Shown here one piece after another: positions 8,798 through 17,714 of a stretch of DNA of 64,000 bases. The notes under the pieces were generated by a model that saw only the letters and a program-made list of their open reading frames with translations, had not been told where the DNA came from and ran no database searches. The stretch covers positions 1,488,001 to 1,552,000 of the forward strand of contig NZ_CP133019.1 of the NCBI RefSeq assembly GCF_030866805.1, in the 5' to 3' direction. Position 1 is the stretch's first letter; each line of letters starts with the position of its first letter. The translations under genes were made by a program, and so were the position numbers. Source of the DNA: Microbacterium terrisoli (GTDB lineage Bacteria > Actinomycetota > Actinomycetes > Actinomycetales > Microbacteriaceae).

Positions 8798-10402
8798 ATG
8801 AGCGACAACCAGGGCAACCGTCCCGAGGAAGAGAACGCGACCCCCGCGCAGCCGGTGCAGCCCGTGGCTTCGCCCGGTGCGGCAGAGCAGATTCCGCCGC
8901 GGCCGCCGGCACCTCAGCCGGCGTCGGCAGACCAGCCGACGACCCCGATTCCCCCCGCCCAGCAGACCCCTCAGCACGCCCAGGGCCAGCCGGCACAGGC
9001 ACAGCCGCCGTACGGCCAGGCGCAGCCGGTATACGGCCAGGCTCCCGCCGCAGGCGCCTCTCCCGCTGCGCCGTCCGCTGCGCCGCAGGCCGGTCCCCAG
9101 ACCCACCCCACGCAGCCGTATCCCGGTGCTGGCTTCGGCATCCCCGCGCCCGCGACCGACAGCACGTCTCCGGCCCCGGCGCCTGCCAAAGCGAAGTCGG
9201 GCGCAGGCAAGATCACCGCGCTGATCGTCGCGGCGGCCGTGGTCGGAGGCGCCGTCGGGCTCGGCGGTGCATGGGCGGGCTTCAACCTCTGGGGTCCCGC
9301 CGACAATTCGGCGGCAGCGGGCCCGAGCGTGGTCACGGTCAACAACCCCGACAGCGTGAACGCGACGTCGGCGATCGCGACGAAGGTCGTGCCCAGCGTC
9401 GTCACGATCAACGTGTCGGCCGGCAACAACGGCGGAACCGGCTCCGGCGTCGTGCTGAACAAGGACGGCTACATCCTGACCAACACGCACGTCGTGACGC
9501 TTGACGGCGAGAGCGGCGACGCCTCGATCTCGGTGACGACCTCAGACGGCCACATCTATCAGGCCAGCCTTGTGGGCACCGACCCGGTGTACGACCTGGC
9601 AGTGATCAAGCTCAAGGGCGCGGACGATCTCACTCCCATCAGCTGGGGCGACTCGTCGGCGCTGAACGTCGGCGACCAGACGGTGGCGATCGGCGCGCCG
9701 CTGGGCCTGTCGAACTCGGTGACCACCGGCATCGTCAGCGCATTGAACCGCTCGATCGAGATCGCCTCGTCAGCGGCGCCCAAGGGCGGAAGCAGCGACA
9801 ACGGCCAGAACGGCGACAACGGCCAGAACGGCGGCAGCCCGTTCTTCTTCGACTTCGGTCAGGGCCAGGGTCAGTCCGCCCAGAAGCCCACCGAGTCGAT
9901 CAAGATCGCGGTGATCCAGACCGACGCGCCGATCAACCCCGGCAACTCCGGCGGTGCGCTGGTGGACAGTCAGGGGCGCCTGGTCGGCATCAACGTCGCG
10001 ATCGCCTCGACGGGCAGCACATCGTCGTCGTCACAGGCCGGATCGATCGGTGTGGGCTTCTCGATCCCGTCCGATATCGCGCACCGCATCGCGGACGACC
10101 TCGTCAAGGACGGCTCGGCCAGTCACGGCCTGCTGGGCGCGAGCGTGCGGGACGCCTCGAGCGTGCAGGGGGCGACCATCACCGGCGCGTATGTCGTGGA
10201 GACCACCGCCGGCGGGGGAGCGGCCAAAGCGGGCCTGCAGGCGGGGGACATCATCACGTCGTTCAACGGCGTGCCCGTCACCGGTGCGGTGGACCTGACC
10301 GCACAGGTGCGCGCCGACGCCGCCGGCTCGACCGCGAAGCTCAGCTACGTGCGCGACGGTCGCACGCAGAACACCGAGGCGACCCTCGGCACCCTCAAGT
10401 AG
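8798..10402 (+). CDS. HtrA/DegP-family membrane-anchored serine protease with PDZ domain
   Basis: 534 residues. Residues 1-130 are a Pro/Gln/Ala-rich, probably disordered cytoplasmic region. One membrane segment follows (about 138-160), then a trypsin-like domain with catalytic His231 (NTHVV), Asp266 (YDLAV) and Ser384 (NPGNSGGALVD), and a C-terminal PDZ domain (about 430-530). A Gly/Asn/Gln-rich insert with an NGQNGDNGQNGG repeat lies before the serine. ATG 8798 is preceded by GAAGGAG at 6 bases; an upstream in-frame start at 8771 lacks this. The role is envelope protein quality control, by family. The stop is followed by a 19-bp hairpin. Confidence 0.93.
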   Translation: MSDNQGNRPEEENATPAQPVQPVASPGAAEQIPPRPPAPQPASADQPTTPIPPAQQTPQHAQGQPAQAQPPYGQAQPVYGQAPAAGASPAAPSAAPQAGPQTHPTQPYPGAGFGIPAPATDSTSPAPAPAKAKSGAGKITALIVAAAVVGGAVGLGGAWAGFNLWGPADNSAAAGPSVVTVNNPDSVNATSAIATKVVPSVVTINVSAGNNGGTGSGVVLNKDGYILTNTHVVTLDGESGDASISVTTSDGHIYQASLVGTDPVYDLAVIKLKGADDLTPISWGDSSALNVGDQTVAIGAPLGLSNSVTTGIVSALNRSIEIASSAAPKGGSSDNGQNGDNGQNGGSPFFFDFGQGQGQSAQKPTESIKIAVIQTDAPINPGNSGGALVDSQGRLVGINVAIASTGSTSSSSQAGSIGVGFSIPSDIAHRIADDLVKDGSASHGLLGASVRDASSVQGATITGAYVVETTAGGGAAKAGLQAGDIITSFNGVPVTGAVDLTAQVRADAAGSTAKLSYVRDGRTQNTEATLGTLK

Positions 10403-10411
10403 GTCGAATGG

Positions 10412-10454
10412 GAAGGACGCCACCCCGCGATAGGCTCGCGGGGTGGCGTCCTTC
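10412..10454. terminator. 19-bp hairpin between htrA-type gene and the next ORF
   Basis: Perfect 19-bp inverted repeat (10412-10430 and 10436-10454) with a 5-base loop, followed by TCGTT. It looks like a terminator for the protease gene. Unusually, its right arm contains the GTG start (10443) of the next gene, so the same structure could hide that start codon in read-through RNA. Confidence 0.75.
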
Positions 10455-11762
10455 TCGTTCAGCTCGGGCAACGCGGCCAAGCTGTTGCGGGTGCCGCTGT
10501 ACGCTGCCGGGCGCGTGGCGACGCTGCTGATCCCGCGTACGCGCGACGACTGGGTGTTCGGGTGCGGCGCGGGCATCGGCGACGGTGCCCTCGCCCTGTG
10601 GGAGCAGACGGCCACCGAAGCACGGCGGGCCGTGTGGCTGACCGGCTCGGCACACGAGGCGCGCGATGCGGCAGCCCGCGGCATCCCGAGCCTGCCCAAG
10701 CATTCGCTGCGTGGATTCTGGCGCACGGCGCGGGCGCGGGTGCTGGTTGTCACGCACGGTTTCGGCGACGTGAACCGCTACGCCGTGGACGGCGCTTTCA
10801 TCGTGCAGCTGTGGCACGGCATTCCGCTCAAGCGCATCGGCATCGATTCCCCGGAGACGGTCCGGGTACCCGGCCCGTTGCAGCGGATGCCGGGGGCCGC
10901 GATCATGCGTCGGCTGATCGGCGCGCTCTACCGTCGCACGACGCGCAAGATCGACCTGATCCCCGCTGCGTCGCACCTGGTGCGCGGGCGCCTCGAGTCG
11001 GCGTTCTCGTTGACCGAGTCACATGTGCCGGTCACCGGCGAACCGCGGGTGGACGTGCTGTCGCAGCAGGATGCGGTGACCCGCCGTGAGAATGCGCTCG
11101 GGGCCGTGCGCACCGCGGTGGGCGACACGGGCGCTTGCGTGCTCGTCCTGTACGCGCCGACCTGGCGTGACGGGGCGCAGGACCCGGCCGTTCCGACGGA
11201 CGCGGAATGGGATCGGATCGGCGAGGTGCTGGCACGGCGCGATGCGGTGCTGCTGGTGAGGTCGCACCCCCTGGGCGCGGGCGCGTATCGACCGCCCGAG
11301 CATCTCCGGCAGCGGGTGCGCACGATCGGCAGCGATCTGGTCAACGACATCACGCCGCTGTTGCCGGGGATCGATGTGCTCGTGACGGATTATTCGTCGC
11401 TGGCCTTCGATGCCGCGCTCGTTCCGGTGCCGACGGTGTTCTTCGCGCCCGACCTGGCCGACTACGTCGCCCGGCGCGGCATGTACGGCACCTATGCCGA
11501 TGTGGCCGGACCCGACGCGCACGAGAGGTCTGACGCAGACCGCGGATGGGCGCGCGACTGGGATGAGACGCTCGCGCAGTTGGATGCCGTGCTGTCCGGT
11601 GGCGACGAGCTGGAGGCGCGGGTCGCGCGCGCCCGTGACCTTTCCGATCGGGTGCACGCGTTCGCCGACGGGCGCAACGCTCAGCGTGTGAGCGCCGCGA
11701 TCGCCGTACGGCTCGCATCCGACGACCGACGACACCGCCGACGGCGGAGAGGACGACCGTGA
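10443..11762 (+). CDS. CDP-glycerol glycerophosphotransferase family protein (TagB/TagF-like), copy 1
   Basis: 439 residues. Motifs of the glycerophosphotransferase family are present: LWHGIPLKRIG, LYAPTWRDG, RSHPLG, DVLVTDYSSLAFDAAL and the following VFFAPDLADY. Members add glycerol- or ribitol-phosphate units from CDP-activated donors to teichoic or related wall polymers at the inner membrane face. A basic tail (HRRRRRGRP) ends the protein. The GTG start lies inside a hairpin arm; GTG 10491 is an alternative. The stop overlaps the start of copy 2 by 4 bases, so the two are translationally coupled. Confidence 0.88.
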   Translation: MASFSFSSGNAAKLLRVPLYAAGRVATLLIPRTRDDWVFGCGAGIGDGALALWEQTATEARRAVWLTGSAHEARDAAARGIPSLPKHSLRGFWRTARARVLVVTHGFGDVNRYAVDGAFIVQLWHGIPLKRIGIDSPETVRVPGPLQRMPGAAIMRRLIGALYRRTTRKIDLIPAASHLVRGRLESAFSLTESHVPVTGEPRVDVLSQQDAVTRRENALGAVRTAVGDTGACVLVLYAPTWRDGAQDPAVPTDAEWDRIGEVLARRDAVLLVRSHPLGAGAYRPPEHLRQRVRTIGSDLVNDITPLLPGIDVLVTDYSSLAFDAALVPVPTVFFAPDLADYVARRGMYGTYADVAGPDAHERSDADRGWARDWDETLAQLDAVLSGGDELEARVARARDLSDRVHAFADGRNAQRVSAAIAVRLASDDRRHRRRRRGRP

Positions 11763-13222
11763 CCCAGGCACGATTCCAGACGCACCCCACTCCTGCCCTC
11801 GTCCTGAGGGGCACCGGTCCCCGCCCGGTGCGTGCAGAGCTGATCGGTGCACGCGCGCGGGTCTCCGGGACGATCACGGGGGGCGGCAAGACGTGGCGGA
11901 TCGTGCTGCCCTTGCATGCTTCGCGCTGGCGCGGGCCCGTTCTGCCCCTGCCGTCCGGTCAGTACGGCCTGACCGTCGAGGGCGCATCGGGATCGGACGT
12001 TGCGGACTGGGATCCGCTGCCGGTGACCATGCTGGGCACTCTGCGCGCGACATTGGAGGGCACGCAGCTGCAGATCGGGCCGCCGCTGGACCCTGCCTAT
12101 GATTCCTGGGAGGGGCAGGCTGCTCTGGAGCGGCGCTATGCGACGCGCCCGAGCGACGTGCTGGAGAACGCCGTGTTCTTCGAGAGCTTCTACGGGCGCA
12201 ATGCGAGTGACAATCCGGCCGCGATCGATCGTGAGATCGCTCGTCGGGCGCCCGGCGTGGTGCGGTATTGGAGCGTGGTCGATCTTTCGGTCGCGGTCCC
12301 CGACGGTGCGGTCGCGATCGTGGAAGGCACTCCCGATTGGTGGCGCGCACGCGGGGCCGCGCGCCTGCTGGTGATCAACGACTGGCTGCGGCGCCGCTTC
12401 GAGCGCGGAAGCGGGCAGCACGTGATCCAGACCTGGCACGGCACGCCGCTGAAGCGTCTGGCGCTGCAGCGGTCAGGCTTCGCACCGCGGCGCATGTTCG
12501 CCGTGCTGCGCGAGTCGCGGCGCTGGGACGTGCTGCTCGCGCAGAACCCCTATGGTGCGAGAATCCTGCGCCGTGCCTACGCCTTCGGCCGCAAACCCGT
12601 GTGGGTGGAGGGATACCCGCGCAACGACGTGCTCGCCGCCGATCACGCGGCGGACGGCAGGTCGAAGGTGCGCGCGGCGCTCGGCATCGGGGCGGATGAG
12701 CGCGTGCTGCTGTATGCCCCGACCTGGCGCGACGACCGGGAGCAGATCGTCGAGTTCCTCGAACTCGAGGCGCTGGCGGCCGAGACGGGTTCGGTGGTGC
12801 TGGTGCGCGGGCATTCGCGCACCCTGATTCCGGGTCGGGATGCCGCCGGCTCGCGGGTGATCGACGTCACGGCATTCGGCGACACCGCGCAGCTGATGCT
12901 CGCCGCTGACGCGCTGATCACCGACTATTCATCCGTCATGTTCGACTTCTCCGTCACGGGGAAGCCGATGTACTTCTTCGTGCCCGACATGGAGCACTTC
13001 CGTGGTGAGCTGCGGGGGTTCTATTTCGATCTCGCGGCCCGGGCGCCGGGACCCGTCGTACGCACTCAGCGGGAGCTGACTGAAGCGATCCTCGCAGAGG
13101 ACGCGGCACCTTACGCGCAGAAGTATGCGCAATGGCGTGAGCGGTTCAACGCGCGTGAGGACGGCCACGCTGCCGAGCGCGTGGTGTCCCGCATCCTGGA
13201 TCAGGGATTCATCGGCCGCTGA
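11759..13222 (+). CDS. CDP-glycerol glycerophosphotransferase family protein, copy 2
   Basis: 487 residues. The first 130 residues form a beta-rich domain without recognised motifs. The rest is a TagB/TagF-type domain: VIQTWHGTPLKRLA, LYAPTWRDD, VRGHSRT, DALITDYSSVMFDFSV and YFFVPDMEHF. The GTG start at 11759 overlaps the previous stop (GTGA). The pair has diverged, so each probably adds a different unit or acts at a different step of wall polymer assembly; this is inference. The 3' end converges with a GT2 glycosyltransferase. Confidence 0.9.
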   Translation: MTQARFQTHPTPALVLRGTGPRPVRAELIGARARVSGTITGGGKTWRIVLPLHASRWRGPVLPLPSGQYGLTVEGASGSDVADWDPLPVTMLGTLRATLEGTQLQIGPPLDPAYDSWEGQAALERRYATRPSDVLENAVFFESFYGRNASDNPAAIDREIARRAPGVVRYWSVVDLSVAVPDGAVAIVEGTPDWWRARGAARLLVINDWLRRRFERGSGQHVIQTWHGTPLKRLALQRSGFAPRRMFAVLRESRRWDVLLAQNPYGARILRRAYAFGRKPVWVEGYPRNDVLAADHAADGRSKVRAALGIGADERVLLYAPTWRDDREQIVEFLELEALAAETGSVVLVRGHSRTLIPGRDAAGSRVIDVTAFGDTAQLMLAADALITDYSSVMFDFSVTGKPMYFFVPDMEHFRGELRGFYFDLAARAPGPVVRTQRELTEAILAEDAAPYAQKYAQWRERFNAREDGHAAERVVSRILDQGFIGR

Positions 13223-13231
13223 CGGCCGCGG

Positions 13232-14326
13232 TCACGGCAGCGGCGTGTTGCGCGAGCCCAGCCGTGAGGTGTCGACGGTGTCGTGGGCGCCGGTGGCCAC
13301 ACCCGACAGGAACCCTGCACCCCACGAGAGGTGCATTGTGGGCAGCACCGCCAGGGTCCACAGCTTGTCGCGCCATCCGGTGCCTCCTCCGTCTCCGGCG
13401 GCGACGATGATCAGCAGCGCGACGTACGCGACCAGCGGAAGGTAGACGATCGACAGCAGCAGTGAAAGCCACCCGGTCACGATGCCGGTCACCTGCAGCA
13501 CACCGAAGATGATCGCGGCGGCGACGACGAGCACGAGTGCGGGCGGGGCGAAGAAGCGCAGCGGGTTGCGCCAGGCGAAGCGGCGCACCAGTTCACCGCG
13601 CCAGGCGCCGGTCGCGCGGAACTGCTGCGCGAGCCGTACCCAGCTCTCGCGGGGCCAATACGTGACCGACAGGGCCGGGTCGAACCAGACGCGGTAGCCG
13701 GCGCTGCGGATCCGCAGGTTCAGCTCCCAATCCTCGCCCCGACGGATCGTCTCGTCGAACAGCCCCACTTCGTCCAGCACGGCGCGGCGCATGACCCCGA
13801 GGTAGGCGGATTCCGCCTCTCCCGCGTGCGTGCTGCCGTGGTAGGCGCCGCCACCCAGCCCGATCGGGGAGTTGTAGGCGCGCGCGACGGCGCGCTGGAA
13901 CGGCGTGCGGCCGTCGGCGCGCATCACACCTCCGACATTGGCAGCCCGGGTCTCGGCGAGGGTTGCCAGCGCCGCTCTCGTGTAGTGGGGCGAGAGCTCG
14001 GAGTGCGCGTCGACGCGCACGACCGTGGGGCGGCTGCTGGCCTTGATCGCCAGGTTCAATCCCTTGGGGATGTCGGCGCCGGGGTTTTCGACCAGGACGA
14101 TCCGCTCATCGGCTTCGGCCAGTCGCCGCGCGAGTTCGTTCGTGCCGTCCGTGGAAGGCCCCAGTGCCAGGATCAGCTCGGACGGCCCGTCGGTCTGCTG
14201 GGCGAGAACGGTCTGGACCGCGCGCTGCAGGTAGGCGACCTCGTTGAGCACGGGCATCACGAACGACACGCCGGCGTCGGCAGGGGGGACGGGAGCATCT
14301 CTGTGTCCTGTCGCGTCATCCTGCAC
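13232..14326 (-). CDS. Family 2 glycosyltransferase with C-terminal membrane segments
   Basis: 364 residues. A GT2 domain occupies about 15-240: SFVMPVLNE, a VRVDAHSEL segment carrying the D-x-D-like metal site, and RRGEDWELNLRIR, where ED is the probable catalytic region. Three hydrophobic segments follow (about 265-345), as in ExoA-like enzymes that hand sugars to lipid-linked or exported polysaccharide. GTG 14326 is preferred because it begins 7 bases after the DUF4192 stop; the longer frame would run into that gene. Neighbours suggest cell-surface glycopolymer synthesis. Confidence 0.87.
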   Translation of the reverse strand: MQDDATGHRDAPVPPADAGVSFVMPVLNEVAYLQRAVQTVLAQQTDGPSELILALGPSTDGTNELARRLAEADERIVLVENPGADIPKGLNLAIKASSRPTVVRVDAHSELSPHYTRAALATLAETRAANVGGVMRADGRTPFQRAVARAYNSPIGLGGGAYHGSTHAGEAESAYLGVMRRAVLDEVGLFDETIRRGEDWELNLRIRSAGYRVWFDPALSVTYWPRESWVRLAQQFRATGAWRGELVRRFAWRNPLRFFAPPALVLVVAAAIIFGVLQVTGIVTGWLSLLLSIVYLPLVAYVALLIIVAAGDGGGTGWRDKLWTLAVLPTMHLSWGAGFLSGVATGAHDTVDTSRLGSRNTPLP

Positions 14327-14333
14327 CCGTCGA

Positions 14334-15566
14334 TCATCCCATGCGGGCGGCGGCCTTCGTGGCACGGCGGCCCGACCGCCGCTGAGCCCGGTTCTGCGTG
14401 CGCTGGCTGCCGTGGGCGGCATAGACCCACTCCGGGACCTTGCCGCTCTCGATCAGCGCCAGCAGCCCGGCCGCCAGCGTGTGCTCGGGGTCGATCCGCA
14501 ACGCTGATTCGACGTGGTGCCCGGCGGCAGAGCTCGCCCCCACCGCCCAGTGCAGCCACGCCAGCATGCACAGCAGGTCAGGGCGCAGGTCGGGGTCCAG
14601 ATGAACGATGGTGCGGCGCAGGATGTCGATCGCCCGGCGCACGCGCACAACGTGCGGCTCTCTCACACTCTCGCCGAGGAACAGTTCCCCCTGTTCGTCG
14701 GGCCGCCCGTCGGACTGTGCGGTCTCGGCCGCCACGATCTCGTCCATCGACAGGTGCTGCGTGCGCTGCACCTCGTGCCGGCGCTCGCTGTCGGCGCGGG
14801 CGCGTTCGCCGACTGCGCGCCCGAAGGCGATCTGCAGCACCATCTCGTCTCGACGGTCAGGGCGCATGCTGTGCAGGGCGAGGCGGGCGAGCATCGGCAG
14901 CGGCGTGTCGTCGGCGTCGCGCTCCAGCAGCTCCTCGATGAAGGCGATCGCGTCCGGAATGTTCGCCGGCTGCCACCGGCCGAACGCGTCGAGTTCGTGA
15001 CCGCTGATCAGGCCGTCGACCATCGCCGTGAGCCGCCCCGCCGTCTCGGGGTCGGCGGGTGGCAGCGAGCCGGCGGCTGTGTGCGCAGTCAAGGGCGCGC
15101 CGCCGCGCACCTCGGCGGCGTGGGCGGCCATCGGACTCTCATCGATCTCAGACCGGGGATGCCCGTCGAACGGCGGCGACGGCTCGTACCAGCTGGCCCA
15201 GCCGTCCTGCGCGACGCAGTAGGCGTCCTTCACGGTGAATCCCGCCGATTCGAATCGCTCGTCCAAGGCTGCGATCAAGCGTTCCCACTGCGCGAACGCC
15301 ACAGGGAAGGTGGCGTCGGTGTATGCGGCCAGGATCACACCGTCGCAGCCTTCCAGTCTGCTCATCGACCCGAGCGCGATGGATCCCAGACGGTCGTACG
15401 GGGCGCCCCGCGACGGCAGATCGATGCGCATGACGCCCATTGTGCGCGTGCCCGCGAACGGGACGATGAGGATGCTCTCGCGGACCGTGCAGCCGGCGAG
15501 AGTGGGGAGCATGGCGAGGAAGTCGGCACCGCCGGATGCGTGCAGGATGGTGGGTTCGGTTCTCAT
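14334..15566 (-). CDS. DUF4192 domain-containing protein
   Basis: 410 residues. The N-terminal region (LAMLPTLAGCTVRESILIVPF and DGVILAAYTD) matches the actinobacterial DUF4192 family, whose function is unknown. The C-terminal third is alpha-helical with TPR-like character (LLCMLAWLHWAVG, followed by HTLAAGLLALIE) and ends in a basic tail. ATG 15566 or GTG 15569 can start it. It shares a strand and close spacing with the GT2 gene downstream, but no functional link is evident. Confidence 0.85.
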   Translation of the reverse strand: MRTEPTILHASGGADFLAMLPTLAGCTVRESILIVPFAGTRTMGVMRIDLPSRGAPYDRLGSIALGSMSRLEGCDGVILAAYTDATFPVAFAQWERLIAALDERFESAGFTVKDAYCVAQDGWASWYEPSPPFDGHPRSEIDESPMAAHAAEVRGGAPLTAHTAAGSLPPADPETAGRLTAMVDGLISGHELDAFGRWQPANIPDAIAFIEELLERDADDTPLPMLARLALHSMRPDRRDEMVLQIAFGRAVGERARADSERRHEVQRTQHLSMDEIVAAETAQSDGRPDEQGELFLGESVREPHVVRVRRAIDILRRTIVHLDPDLRPDLLCMLAWLHWAVGASSAAGHHVESALRIDPEHTLAAGLLALIESGKVPEWVYAAHGSQRTQNRAQRRSGRRATKAAARMG

Positions 15567-15670
15567 CACCCCATGCTGACGGCGTGGGAGCCCACCGAAC
15601 GGGGCTGCGGCGGAAATGTGGAGAAGAGGCCGAGGCTTTCGCCCTGTGCAGGAGGCGCTGGGCCAGGAAG

Positions 15671-15901
15671 TCAGTCCTCGGGGTCGGCGTCGGAGCCCGC
15701 GGCGGGTTCTGCGGCCTCCTCCGGCGCCGTCAGCGCATCGATCGAGATGCTGATGGAAGCACGGCCGCCGTCGGTGGTGATGGCGAACGGATCGATGGGC
15801 GGTCCTTCGGGCAGGACGTCACCTGTGCGCTCGAGATCGGGTTCAGAGGGCAGGCCGGCCCACTGGAACGGCTCTTCCGGCTTCGAAGCGAACAGACCCA
15901 T
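15671..15901 (-). CDS. Small acidic hypothetical protein
   Basis: 76 residues starting MGLFASKPEEPFQWAG and ending in an acidic Ala/Glu/Asp tail. No known domain is recognised and there is no signal peptide. The central SISISIDALTAPEE strand suggests a short beta element. It starts 4 bases after the stop of the upstream gene on the same strand, which supports it being translated as the second gene of a pair. Confidence 0.6.
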   Translation of the reverse strand: MGLFASKPEEPFQWAGLPSEPDLERTGDVLPEGPPIDPFAITTDGGRASISISIDALTAPEEAAEPAAGSDADPED

Positions 15902-15905
15902 GCGT

Positions 15906-16766
15906 CTATTCTGGCCCGTTCTCGCGTGTGATGCGTCGGCGCGGGTCGAGCCTGCCCACGACGGCACCCGCGCTGCGCAGGCGCGATCCGATGGCGTGCT
16001 CGAGACGGGTGGCGCCCGGGAGCGGCTCGACCTCGGCGGCCAGGGCCGCCGGTGCCGCCCCGAATGCGCGGCGCGATGTCACGATCACGCGCCGTCCCAG
16101 GATGCTGTTGCCGACACCGCCGACGACGGCGCCCACACCGAACGGCAGTGCTTTTCCGACCCAGGATGCACCTCCACCGACGGCGAAGCGCCGGACGAAC
16201 GCCGATTTCAGCCGGTCCACGAGGGGCCCGACCATCGCGCGGGGCAATGACGTGGTGATCATCTCACCCCAGTACGCGCTGCGCGCAGGTCCCTTCCCGG
16301 CGGCCTGCCGGGTGAGCTGGCTGACCAGGGCCACGCCTTCTTCACCGAGCATCAGCGTGAGCACGAGAGCACGCGCCCGGTCGGGGCTCTCCACCCGGAT
16401 GCCGTGGACCTCTGCCAGCGACTGCGCGAACAGGGCGCTGGCCTCGACGAAAGCGACCGTCTCGACGCCGCTGAGGGCCAGAGTGATGCCGGTGGTGATC
16501 CCGGGAATGACGGCGGTGGCCCCGACCGCAGCACCGCCCCCGGCCACGGCGGTCAGGTAGCGGCGCTCCAGGATGCGCACGATCTCAGCGGGTGTGGCAT
16601 CCGGATGCCGCAGTCGAATGCTGCGCAGGTGGGCGAGCACTGCCGGGCGCTGGATCGCCAGCACCCGATCCAACGCACGGATCGTGCGCGGGTGCTCATC
16701 CGAGCCTTCCGGCGGAAGGCCTCCGGCCCACGGTGCGTCTGGAGGCAACGAGTCGATGCGCGTCAC
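15906..16766 (-). CDS. Conserved hypothetical protein with hydrophobic glycine-rich core
   Basis: 286 residues. After a helical, Arg-rich segment (about 25-65) there is a Gly/Ala-rich hydrophobic stretch (VAGGGAAVGATAVIPG, about 75-95) and a second one near 195-215 (LPFGVGAVVGGVGNSILG). The pattern loosely recalls EcsC-like proteins, but I cannot confirm this. GTG 16766 is chosen because GGGAGG sits 7 bases upstream; GTG 16796 is also in frame. The function is unknown. Confidence 0.6.
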   Translation of the reverse strand: MTRIDSLPPDAPWAGGLPPEGSDEHPRTIRALDRVLAIQRPAVLAHLRSIRLRHPDATPAEIVRILERRYLTAVAGGGAAVGATAVIPGITTGITLALSGVETVAFVEASALFAQSLAEVHGIRVESPDRARALVLTLMLGEEGVALVSQLTRQAAGKGPARSAYWGEMITTSLPRAMVGPLVDRLKSAFVRRFAVGGGASWVGKALPFGVGAVVGGVGNSILGRRVIVTSRRAFGAAPAALAAEVEPLPGATRLEHAIGSRLRSAGAVVGRLDPRRRITRENGPE

Positions 16767-16835
16767 CGCGCGACCTCCCGCAGAGTGACGGCTCACAGCG
16801 AGTCCTCGCACAGACGCTGTCGGTGCGGTGCGGGG

Positions 16836-17528
16836 TCAGACGTACTGATTTGCCCGCTCGAGGTCTTCGGCGAAGTCGACCTCGACCGCGTAGAGATCCG
16901 AGATGTCCATCGGCTCCAGGCGCACGCCGTCCTCGATGATCGCCAGCTCCAGGCCGCGCTCGAAGTAATCCTGGTCGTCGACACGGTGAAGCTGGCGCAT
17001 GAACGCCTTCTTGTCGCGGCTGGAGATGTAGTTGATTCCGACCGCTTCGCCGATGCCGCCGACGACCGTCTTGGACAGCTCGGTGATGAAGCCCTCTGCA
17101 TCGATGCGGTACTTGACTTCTTCGTCGCTGACCTTCGACGTGTTCACCGTGACGAATGACTGGTCGCGCTCGATGAACGCCACCGCCCGGCCGAGGATGC
17201 GCGGGTCGAACACGACGTCGCCGTTCATCCACAGCACACCGCCCTTGCCCGTGGTGCCGAGGGCGCGCAGCAGGCTCTTGGACGTGTTCGTCTGGTCGTA
17301 GCGGTCGTTGTAGACGTAGTCGGCGTCGGGGAACGCTTCGATGATGGTCTCGGCGCGATAACCGACGACCGTGGTGATGCGCGCCTCACGGCCGAATGCG
17401 GCACGGATGTTCGCGTGCTGCTGGCCCATGATCGAGCGGCCGTCGTTCAGGACGGTCAGCGACTTGGGAAGACTGCGGCCAAGTCGCGAGCCCATACCGG
17501 CTGCGAGGATGACGGTCTGAAGAGTCAC
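16836..17528 (-). CDS. Sugar/alcohol-phosphate nucleotidyltransferase-like protein
   Basis: 230 residues. The N-terminus TVILAAGMGSRLGRSLPKSL is the nucleotide-binding signature of NTP transferases (LicC, GalU and MobA-like). LWMNGDVVFD and YAVEVDFAEDLE supply probable metal-binding acids. Length is typical for cytidylyltransferases such as LicC or TarI-type enzymes rather than long uridylyltransferases. GTG 17528 has AGGAG 6 bases upstream. Its proximity to two CDP-alditol transferase-like genes makes a CDP-activated precursor plausible, but the substrate is unproven. Confidence 0.8.
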   Translation of the reverse strand: MTLQTVILAAGMGSRLGRSLPKSLTVLNDGRSIMGQQHANIRAAFGREARITTVVGYRAETIIEAFPDADYVYNDRYDQTNTSKSLLRALGTTGKGGVLWMNGDVVFDPRILGRAVAFIERDQSFVTVNTSKVSDEEVKYRIDAEGFITELSKTVVGGIGEAVGINYISSRDKKAFMRQLHRVDDQDYFERGLELAIIEDGVRLEPMDISDLYAVEVDFAEDLERANQYV

Positions 17529-17714
17529 GATCAGCTCCTGAGTTGCGTGCGGGGGATGCGGTGCATACCGAGAAAACACCCCTTCGTGCTCTTTCATAGT
17601 AGCGAACTTCCGCGGTTGCGCCCCGAACCGGGGGCATCCTGTTGCGCATTCGTAATCGGGAACACGGCTTCTTCACAGGCCGATTGCCCAGGCAACGCTT
17701 GATACCTTGGATCG

